NCBI GenBank assembly: GCA_034670405.1
Contig: JAXDDX010000087.1
Coordinates: 1,488,001 to 1,552,000, forward strand
Direction: 5' to 3'
Length of the DNA: 64,000 nt
From: Hoplostethus atlanticus
Taxonomy: Eukaryota; Chordata; Actinopteri; Trachichthyiformes; Trachichthyidae
A program made the translations under genes and the position numbers. Below, one piece after another: positions 1 to 9,700 of the stretch (within the stretch, counting starts at the first letter, position 1; the number at the start of each line of letters is the position of its first letter). The notes beneath the pieces are model-generated. The model made no database searches. It was not told where the DNA came from and was given only the letters and a program-made list of their open reading frames with translations.

Positions 1-1959
1 ATCTGTCAGTTAAGGCACAGACCAGCTGTCATGAGATGTCATGCTCTTTGTTCCTAATTAAGTCATGCATCCTGCTTTATTATGAGTCATAATTAAAGTA
101 AAAGTTTATAGTTTATAGCATATACAGTAGTTTCTGCTCAGCGGTCCTCGTCCCTCATTAGGCCTTTCTCAAGTGTTTCATCTCTTTCATCATCCTAGTT
201 AGAATGCAAGCCATCAACGACAGTCACACACTATAACCAGAAATATAACATTAGGCCTAATTAGCATCCAACTTCAAGGAGAAAGTGATTTTGAATTATC
301 TACATGGACTCTGCTCATCCGGTGTTAAAACCCCTACTTCCAACACCAAAATCTGCCCAATCACATGCTATTCCAAGGCATTTCCTAGTGCTGTTGAATA
401 TACCTGCTGTTTTTGAACATGAACGCATCAAAAATGCTGGAAGATGTACGCTACCAACTATTGATATTGGTAAGAAAACATTTTGAACCCTTTAGACAGA
501 CCCTAGTTTTGGTTTATTTTCTGACAATATTCTGATAGCATTGAGTGTCAGTGATGGCACTAAACTGATCTTTCTGTAGAAATAGTGTTAATTTGACAAC
601 TGCTAATGGAAGGACCCTTGATATTTTCCATTTTAGTCCGTTCTTTTATTTACCTCACAAAGGCCAAGGTTTTTATATTGCCACTTTTTAGTTAATTAAA
701 AAATGGCTCGCAATTCTCTTTAGAACCAAGTACTTTGCTACTATTTTCGCCATACGCTAGCTTGTCACACTGTGGCTAGCAGTAGGTCTACCCAAAAGAG
801 TTTTGTAGCAAACCTTTCCGATAATCTTATACCTTGTTAAACTGTAATAAAATATCCCTCTAAATGTGTTGAAAATGTAATAAAACCAGTTATTGCCCAG
901 TTAAAGTCCCTTTATCAATATTAGAAGAATATTATAGTTATTATTCATAAGGGATGAAAATTACAGACTAAAATTTTCAATGGCATTTAAGCTTAGTGCT
1001 CACTATTTGATTCAGGCAGGGTAGTGATATAATTAAGTAATGCAGTAATGATCTAAAGCTTGTGGCAATGTTGAAGGAGGACTGAAGTATACTTGAGGAT
1101 GCCAGTGAAGACTTGATTTATTTACCCACTGGAATCTATAACGCACATCACATTTTGTCTGTGACTGGAATTGTGAGTTTCTATGTTATACCAGCCATTC
1201 ATTATGTACAGTTGTTGATACAAATCTATTTGACTCGTTTATTCAGTACTGTACTCGATTCACTGATCTTTTATTAAAATTGTGCTTCCAATGGGAAAAT
1301 AGAAATGTTTTGGTCCTGTTTCTCTACTGCTGTTCCTAGCACCCCCCTCCCTTCTGCTAATCCCATTCTGTTGAATGATAATAATGTGCTTCAAGAAGAC
1401 AAGAAAATAACAATGAACCTCCATGTTTCCTGCCTCTTCCCTGTTAAAATGTAATGTTTTTTTCCTAAACCAAACCTTAACATTTGCTATACTGCTTCCT
1501 GGGGCTGTTGAGTCAGTCAATATCCTGTACTTTCACATATCAGCCAGCTGGTGGCGCTGTGGTATGGTTTCTCTAAGGTTGCTTTGAAGTGAGCTCAGGG
1601 CTGTCTTGAGATACAAATAGACCAAACCAATTGATCCTATATAATATCAAATCAATTGTATTTCAAACAGATTCACAAATAATCAATTATTTTTCAATAA
1701 ATTTTATTTCATTTGCATTTCATTATCTCTACCTATGTGATTACACACAAGCTTTAATGTGGTATAAATCATTGTGAATGGTAATTTATTTTATTCAGAA
1801 TCCCCAAATTAAATTCTTTAAAAGGTTCATTCAACCCAGTTTGAAAGAAATAATTACAAATAAATGCCTTCCTATTAACAGATGAATAACAGTTTCACTT
1901 TTATATTTAGTGTGTGTACAGAAAAACATGCTTCCATTCTTACCTCATGTTTCTAATCC
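1..1959. other. Gene-free AT-rich stretch
   Basis: No reading frame here resembles a protein family I know, and no splice-bounded exon or RNA gene was recognised. The longest frames are about 60-90 codons and look like chance. The sequence is AT-rich intergenic DNA, probably containing old, unrecognised repeats. Confidence 0.5.
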
Positions 1960-2740
1960 TTATTCTTCCAGCCAAGCCTTGTCATCAAACTGCTCCTTGA
2001 TCCTTGAAACTGTAAACTCCATTCCCACTTTAAACTTAAGAACATTTGTGCCAGGATTTTCCCTCCATTCTTTGCTAGAAGTTGCCAGATGACACCCAAA
2101 AGCCATCCTCCCTAGTCTTGCCAAACTCCTCCCACACCTGGGCTTTCGCTTCTGCAACTACCGTGGCTGCAGCCTTTCTGGCCTGCCAGTACCTACCTTG
2201 CCGCCATGACAAGCACCGACAACCTTCTGGCCACGGCTCCTTGCTGCTTCCATGCCGGAGGTTGTGAACATGGTCCATTCCGACTCCATGTCCCAAACCT
2301 CCAGCTGGATGCAAGAGAAGTTCGCTCAAAGGTCAGAGTTGAAATCATTCTTCCACCAGGCGTTCCCAGCAGACCCTCACTTTGGGCCTACCTTACCTGT
2401 CCGGCAGCCTCACCATCTGATCCAACTCACCACCAACATATGGCCTCAGGTCTGATGAAACAACTACGAACTTGATCTTCGACCTTTATTGGCCCATGGT
2501 GCTCTGGTACCATGTACACTTATGAGCCTCTTTGGTTTTTGTGCCATGACTAGCACAGAAATCCAACAACACCACACCACTCGGCTTCAAATCGTGGAGG
2601 CCATTCCTCCTCATCACACCCCTCCAGGTGTCCCAGTCGTTGTCACTATGGAATCAGTAGGAGGAGCTTTCTCCAGCACCCCAACCACCATCTCCAAGAA
2701 GGTTCTAGTTTGCCATGTTGATAGGAATGTGCCTTACAAT
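1960..2740 (-). mobile_element. Decayed non-LTR retrotransposon (LINE) fragment
   Basis: Read on the minus strand, the segment around 2100-2330 encodes a stretch with RYWQARKAA followed by VAEAKAQVWEEFGKTREDGFW. This matches the linker between endonuclease and reverse transcriptase in many fish LINE ORFs, where an 'ARKAA...AK..WEEFG' pattern is typical. Frames on both sides are broken by stops, so the copy is dead. The outer limits are uncertain; only the central part is secure. Confidence 0.55.
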
Positions 2741-3037
2741 TAATTCCTAATGAAATAATTGTTTCAACAGTCAACTTATATCATTCACACAAACGTACAA
2801 TCTGGATCATTCCTGTTCATTAATGTTCACAAAATGGATACTGTAGTTCTATACTAAGAAGTTGGAGAAGGGGAGATGTGGTAATGACTGGAGTTAAGTG
2901 TGTCCTTGTGACCGCACTGTGGTGAGTGATGTGCATGTAAACAGGGAAAAGGAATAACAGGAATAAAGCTTGAGTTAGAAACCGGCCACGATAGTATCTC
3001 CAGCTCCAAGATTCCGACCAGTTAAGTCATTCCATTG

Positions 3038-3462
3038 AGGCATGTTCACACCAATCACGTTTGGAGCGAACTTTGGACCATTTACTCCTTTAGTTTGGTT
3101 CATTTTATGGGTATAAGGAGACAACCTAGCATAAGGAGGACAAACCGCAGTCTCAACTGCTCATATTCATGACATCAAAGAGCGCAGACAAGTGCATCAT
3201 GCTTCGAGCCAGCGACTGGAATCAGATTTGTTTTGACTCCCCCCCTTCTATGTCTCCATAATCTCTAACCTGATGGCGTGACAGATTAACAAAACTGTCC
3301 AATAAATGAGCCACGTGTGAGCCCATGTGACTTTTGTTTACAAGCCCTGGTTCATTTGTAACTGGGCAGTGTGAACCTCAACAAACCAAATACAAAAATG
3401 CAGTAAAGTGAACTTTTCCCCTGTGGGTCAAGTAAACAAATTGTAGGTGTGATCGCACCCTT
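3038..3462. repeat. MITE-like repeat with short terminal inverted repeats
   Basis: The left edge (3038-3052) and the reverse complement of the right edge (3446-3462) share a 'GTTCACACC'-type terminus: GCATGTTCACACC against GGTGCGATCACACC. Internal motifs (GGAGCGAACTTTGG, TTTGGTTCATTT) match a common fish repeat whose ends read '...GTGTGAACGCACCCTTA'. There is no coding capacity. It looks like a non-autonomous DNA transposon; no target duplication was established. Confidence 0.45.
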
Positions 3463-3860
3463 AGACTGAAGCCCAGTGAAAAGAGGAGGTAGATAATATT
3501 AAGATATTATCTAATATTATAATATTATGATGCCCAGCACTCTTGCTACGAAGTGAAAAAAATGCAGTCTAGCCATACTACATTTTCTAGGTTAGCTAGT
3601 TAGCCAAGCTGACCTCCCAACTTCAAATTAGCCATACTAGCCTATAGCTATCTAGGTAAACTAGTTAGCTAGCCTGCCGACCTTCCAAGATCATGAATTC
3701 CACAGTCATGAATGAATGAAATGGCATTTATATATTTTATTTAGAGTTCCCGGCCAGTGTTCCTTCTTTGCTATTCAGGTTTGCCAGTTACCAAACTTGC
3801 ACTCTGAAAAAATGGTTCTTTGGCTCTGCCCATTCTGGTTTAGTACCTTTGTCCAGTGGT
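3463..3860 (-). repeat. Partial, inverted copy of long-TIR family R2
   Basis: It opens with AGACTGAAGCCCAGTG and ends with GGTTCTTTGGCTCTGCCC. Both are found reverse-complemented in the fuller copy at 12561-13916. The interior contains the CTAGCTA-rich block (about 3590-3680) also seen inverted at 10680-10760 and 12780-12880. It abuts the previous MITE. No coding potential. Confidence 0.5.
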
Positions 3861-4254
3861 TTTGCCACTTGACCAAAAGCCTGCCTGTCTGCATAGTTAT
3901 CTCAGCACACTCTCTATCCAACCCATCTGTATGTTGTCTCTATGTATTTCTGTCATAAGCAGGCTAATGGTTTGTTGGTCTAATTCGTGGTTCGTCTGCC
4001 TGAGCCTCTGGGGGTATGACCTTGCTGACTGTATGTGCATGTGTCTTACATGAATGTAGGATGATGTTTATGATACTGCATACGTGCCTGTCGATCTGTA
4101 CGCGTGTCTTCAATAAATACAGCACTAGGGTCGGGAGGCTGATACTGATATTTGTTTTGAGTGACGCTGCTGATAGCCAGTCCCAAATTTGAATTTGGCC
4201 AGCTTCATATAAAAAGAAAATTATAAGAAATTATTAGTATTCAATGTTTCTGTT

Positions 4255-4312
4255 TTGTGATTCTTGTCATGGTGGAGAAACAGCATTCAGACCATGAGAC
4301 ACTAAAACTCAT
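4255..4312 (-). repeat. Short fragment of dispersed family R1
   Basis: Contains an antisense core 'AGACCATGAGACACTAAAACT' variant of the R1 family (core read as AGTGTCCCATGATGGTCT on the sense strand; see 9160-9530 and 50995-51380). Next to it, 4315-4370 is a degenerate trinucleotide tract of ATA, GTA and CTA units. Confidence 0.45.
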
Positions 4313-4418
4313 GATAATAATAATAATAAAAGTAGTACTACTACTAGTACTACTGCTACAACTAATAATATTGCTGTTAAACATTATTTATGTAAGTATT
4401 TAGGTATCTAGTTAGATC

Positions 4419-5066
4419 ATGGTTTCTCCTTCAGGACACTGTCGCAAATTTAACAAAACAATCTATAGAAACAAGTCTTACCATTCTTTGGATAGCAGGA
4501 AAAAGATTGTGCAGGCTAAAATATTAAACTACGGTGATGGCCTATATATGCATGCCCCCATCTATGTTTTAAAACCGTTGGATGCCATTTATCATAGCTC
4601 AAAACTCATCATTGTGCTCTGTACGAATCAGTTGGCTGGAACTCTCTAGACCTACGGAGGAAGCAGCATGGAATTTGATGTGTTTATAAAGCTTTACTTG
4701 CAAAACTTCCTCTCTATGTAACAAAACTCATACTACTAGATCTCAGGCCTGGGTTACTTTAGCTGCCTTCAGTGTTTCTGCTCCCTATTTGTGGAATGCA
4801 TTTCAGGAATCACTTAAGTTGACAGCGCTGGTATCTTTTGAACATTTTAAACGCCTGGTAGTTGACTCATTAGAGGAGGAATGTACATGCACCTGCATAG
4901 CAGAACTTACCATGTAACCTTTGTTCAGAGTGCGCATTCTCTATATCTCTGTATATTTTACTAGAATTCTTATTCTATTATTCTTATTTCTATCATTATA
5001 TGGACGCAGGGCCTCCCTGAAAAGGAAACTTCGGTCTCAATGAGGTCCCCCTGCATAAATAGTATA
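4419..5066 (+). mobile_element. LINE 3' end (reverse transcriptase C-terminus plus 3' tail)
   Basis: The frame from 4419 reads 'KKIVQAKILNYGDGLYMHAP..VLKPLDAIYHSS'. This resembles the extreme C-terminal part of fish LINE reverse transcriptases, in which 'LLDYGDVLYMHA...LKPLDAVYHSALRF' is typical. Further remnants occur in other frames, such as 'GYFSCLQCFCSLFVECISGIT' for the usual 'AF..SAP..WN.LQ..LKL' region. The terminal 'SLNEVPP'-like segment lies near 5030-5050. Stops and frame changes show it is a dead fragment. Confidence 0.6.
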
Positions 5067-5069
5067 AAT

Positions 5070-5340
5070 AATGACAATAATAATACTTCATTTATATGGC
5101 ACATCTAAAAGCAGAGTTTACAAAGTGCTTTACAGGAAGGCAAGAAAAGTAAAATACATGATGAGGAGGTAAAATAGTAAACACCATCAAGAGAAAGGTT
5201 AAAAGAAGAATAAATGCATTAAATAAAATGAGATAAAAACGATAAGAAACAACGCAAGAGTTTTCACTATTAAGTTGTTTTGGACAAATATCGGCCCCAT
5301 ATATCAGCCAATCTGCTATATCCCTCTAGACCTAATATAG
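5070..5340. repeat. AGTGCTTTACA-type repeat followed by an R1 end fragment
   Basis: 5075-5135 (CTTCATTTATATGGCACATC ... AGTGCTTTACAGG) is a variant of a short fish repeat also present at 20400-20455 and 31216-31265. 5285-5335 (AATATCGGCCCCATATATCAGCC) matches one terminus of the R1 family. Confidence 0.4.
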
Positions 5341-5440
5341 AGTATAAACTGTACAGGGCTGTTCCTTTCTACCTTTCTGTCTGCTTATTTGCCTGCCATC
5401 TGCCTTGTAGCCACTTCTTTCCTTCATAATAGCTTGCAGC

Positions 5441-6726
5441 TGGAAAGGAAAGGGGAGGTGGGAGGAGGAAAAAAAAACGACGGGTGGGGGGAGGTTAAAA
5501 GGAGGGCAGGCGGGAAGGAAGGAGGGAGGAGGGGAGAAGGAGGGGGCGGTGAAAGCAGAGCTGTGATGCAGACGGCGAATCACATGAGCAGGGATCTGTT
5601 TACAAACTGAGGGCTGTAGACGAGAAGTGGGCAAGAGAGACGAGAGGGAGAGGAGGGAGAGTACATGTGAGGAGAAAAAAAAAGAGAGGAGAAAAGACGG
5701 AAGAACGGACCTCAATTAACATTAGCCTTGTTGTCTTCCTCTATTATATACCTCCCTCTTTTTCTCTGTCGGGAGAGAGGGGACGCAGGGCAGATGGTGG
5801 GGGAAGGCAGAGGAGGGATGAGGAGCTGCTCTCCACGGGAACACTGAGGCTGGCTGGCTGTACCGCCAGGGAAATCCATCCACGTCCCTGCTTTTGTTTC
5901 TCCCTAATTGGCCACGGAGAGCTTTTTTACACCCAGGGATGGAAAGCTGCGTGGAAACCTAAAAGGAAAACGGACAGAGAGAAGAGAGAATCGAAAGGGG
6001 AGAGAGAGAGAAGAGAAAAACAAGAGGAAGGGAGGAGGGTGAGCCTCGTGACAATGTTTTGAAGGAGAGACAAAGCAAAAAAAAAAGAGCAGGGACTGCG
6101 CTCAGCCGGATAAGTTGGTAGCCACAGTGGTGGATGGGATTTGGAGTATTTTTCTCCTCAGCTGTCAATGACATTGATGTGCTCCCATCTGCGAGGCTCA
6201 CAGGTTCGAGGGAGACTACGAGATTACTTCGTCTTTGTTGCGAAGAGGGGGGCGCGCTTGAATCCCTCGCTGACACCTTCACAGTGTTTTTTTGGAGCAT
6301 TTTGGAGTCTGGATCGAAGAAGATCATTTTCTGACCCTCTTCGATGAATGTCTGCATCATCTCGATTGGAATACATCACCAGTGCCGATTGAGCAATCAG
6401 TGTGAAAATCAGCGTGAAAATCAGCTGTGTTATTTGGACGATGTCTCATTGAGGAGCTTACCGCAGGGTTCCGATCAGGTCCGCTCACTGCAGATCACAA
6501 GGATCGACCGACTGCACATCCAGTCTATCAACTATCAGGGGGTTAAACTACTCTAACCCCTAAAGAGGAGGGGGCATACTGACTGCAACTCAACCTATTT
6601 TGTCACGAAAACAATCAGAAACAGTTGCGGGTGCCAGACTTCGAGACATTCGAGCGATCACGACCGCCGGGCGTTGATCCGTCCACAGATTCTCCAAGTT
6701 TGCTCGACTGTCCGTAGGCTGATTTC
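5441..6726 (+). promoter_or_regulatory. rnf122: Purine-rich and CpG-containing promoter/5' leader of rnf122
   Basis: The kilobase in front of the rnf122 start codon is unlike the flanking AT-rich DNA. It has long purine runs (5441-5570, 5625-5700, 5965-6085) with many G3-G6 blocks, then a CpG-containing section to about 6720. No TATA box is obvious. The likely reading is a CpG-type promoter plus 5'UTR. The transcription start cannot be placed from sequence. Several short frames here are low-complexity and not convincing as genes. Confidence 0.5.
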
Positions 6727-9700
6727 ATGCACCCTATCCAGTGGTGTGACGGTGAGTATCCAGATGTGAAATGCTGCCCGTAAGAAGTTGCGGTATAACC
6801 CGAAGAACGCTGATCTTGGAGACGGTGTGTCGTTATGTCAGGAACATGATCTCTCAATACTACCTGAGTCCTCTTAAGGGACTTGAGCTTTTTCCACAAC
6901 CGGGTTCTGCACCTTTTTTTTTAGCCAAAACACACAACGCTACAAGATTTATTATTACTTTAAGTGTAGTCCTGCCACCCCACCCCCCCAGACAGCATGC
7001 ATTTACAGAGTGGCCTACCTTTTAGTGCTCCACTATCAATGATTTACTAACATCCTGCTAAGATTACAGCTGCCTCCTCCTTCAGCCAACCACTTCACCC
7101 CTCAACGAACCCCCCACTCCCACACACACTGGGACTGTACCCTACGGCCATGACCCCCCCGCCGAGGCAGAGAATGCCCTTTGATGCCCTTTGAACCTGA
7201 AAGTAGCCACCTCAGTAGAACGTAAGTGGCGGCGTTTGACCTCAGAGAACCTGAAACTACTGACTTAAGTACTGCTTTCTGACTTTGGGTTGCGTGGAAT
7301 GGAAAGTGCCTGAATGTCCAGACCCCTCAGGCTGAAAAAGCACCGAGACAGTTTTCACACCGAGCACAAACTCTGGCAGGCAGCGAGTGGAACACATTCC
7401 TGTGTAGCGCAGGGACGGTTTGTAAAAAAGTGTTTCGAAATGTCGGGGACAGGCGTTTTAGAGGCGCCATTAATCGTACAAATAGAAGGCTTCTCTTCTG
7501 GCAAAAGCTCAGTTGTGGGCTGTGATGCAGCGGTGAATAAAAAGACGGTTCAACTTTCATGTCCGGATCGTGGAGGCAAACGACCATCAACAGAAACAGA
7601 AATCAGTAATTTCAGAACTTAAGGACAAGTTATACAAGGACTCTGTCCTTGTATAACTTGTCTAGCTTACTATGATGTGTACTAGGGATTTCCCCCAGCC
7701 TAGAAAAGTTCAGTTGTGTTTACCCTCCACTACATCCCTGCTTATGGAACAGTTCAGTCTAGGACATTCTCTATCATTATGACGAACGACCCGACGGAAA
7801 AGGAATCAGTCATTTCTCTCTCTCCGTTCTCTCTCTCCCGCTCACACTCGCACGAACAAAATCACAAACAAATTAGGCACTCGGAGAGCTAAGTTTTCAC
7901 ACCATACCCCCACCCCACCCCCACGCTAATATCTCACCTTTCGTTGCAGTGTGAAAAGTCTGTGCAGCTCATGAATCTCTACAATGAGAGCAGTGTTGCA
8001 TCGCTATTCGAAACAAGAGGCTTTTCAGATGTACAACGTGCATGCCGAGCCCCTGGACAACACACACACACACACACACAGATAGACAGAATCCAATAAT
8101 GAGATGAAATAGAGTCGGGGAAAAATTAAAACATTGATGCTCACCCACGCTAATGCAAACCATTTATGCTAATTCCAAATAACAATTCACATTTGACCTG
8201 CTTATGATGTACAACATCCTCTGTCCATGAATCAACGCGCCTCAACCTCTTAATGCTTTCAAATGCATTCGGGGTCTTTAAATGCCATGTGTAAAACACC
8301 CTTTATGCCCTTTGTATATGAATTCATAGATTCTTTTCGAAATGCCACATGATGTAGGAGAAATTCCTACAAATGTTAAAACTATCCTGCTGTAACTCTG
8401 TCCACTGTGGCTAACTCGTGAGACACTTTTCTGATGCCTAACAGCTTGCATGGTCGACCAGATCAGGTTGTATCCGTGCGTGCCTTCTATGAAGACTTCC
8501 AAGACCTCGAGAGATCAAGTCTGATTCAGGGACAAACCTCGATGCAATCTCCAGGCTCTAGAATCCACTTCAAAGCAGTTGTTACGCTTAGGCACTATAG
8601 CACACGTAGTAGACCGATATACAAGGTCGATAATGGCCTTTTTATAAAATCAGATACCGGCCACGATATGATGCAGTTCGAGTTATTGCATATTTATTAT
8701 AGAATTGATCACTATGCTGGTTGTCTATGGGAAGCCCTTGAATTGAGAGTTTTAGTGTCCCTTGGTCTAAATGCTGTCTCACAGGCTTTTCCACCCTGAC
8801 AAGACTACAATTCTGGAGGGAACTGAACACAACTAACCCTTTAGTTTCATGCACTCATTTTCAAATATTCACCTTATTCCATTCTATGTCATGAGTTTTT
8901 TTTTATCCTGTGCCCTCTCCTGTCAGGGTGTTTGTGTGGTCTTGGATTGGAGAACTTCGACCGCTACTGCAAGATGACGTCTGAAGAAATCTACCACCTG
9001 CCTCTCAACGTCTACGTCATCATCCTGGGCATTGGCCTCTTCATCTTCATGCTCAGTCTCATCTTCTGCTGCTACCTGTTTAGGTACGAGGCAACAGACA
9101 AGGCTGTCTCATAGATCCTACAGGGTTCAACTGATATATTGAGACTTGCCTTTTTAAAAAAAAAAATATATATATATATATCTGATAACGGCCAATCAAT
9201 GTCATCCATCTCCCTGACCACAGCTAGTCAATATTTCTAGAGTTTTAGTGTCACATGATGGTCTAAATGCTGTTTTAGAGGCTTTTCTACCAGGACAATA
9301 TAATTCTGGGGAAACACTGAATCCTTGTATTTTTTTGGGAACTTGTGGGCGGGAAAATGGTCCAATGTACAGACATTGAACACCGGCACAGAATATCAGC
9401 TTTCGGCAGCTTCAGTCTAAAAATATTGCTATCAGTATCGGCCCTCAAAAAACACTGTTTTTCATCTGCATCACAACACTTGCATACATGATAAAAGTAA
9501 TACAGGTAGCAATCCAACACACTATATATACATTTTAGAAATGTTCAATAAAAAAAATGTCATATTTAAGTAGTACAACTTTAAAACCAGCACTTTCTTT
9601 CCCAGGCGTCAAACTAAAACGTTCGATATCTCATCCAAGAAAGAACCACTCGATTTGGCTTTGAGCAACTGTCGCCGACTTCATGAGACAGGATTTCAGT

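Noticed and set aside
5332-5715. 127-codon minus-strand frame
   Set aside because: Low-complexity Ser/Pro/Leu translation of the purine-rich tract; not a credible protein.
5667-6360. Frames of about 130 codons on both strands in the rnf122 leader
   Set aside because: Lys/Arg/Glu-rich low-complexity translation of GA repeats; better explained as 5'UTR.
7969-8163. 64-codon frame with a Cys/Val run
   Set aside because: The run is the translation of a (CA)n microsatellite inside an rnf122 intron.
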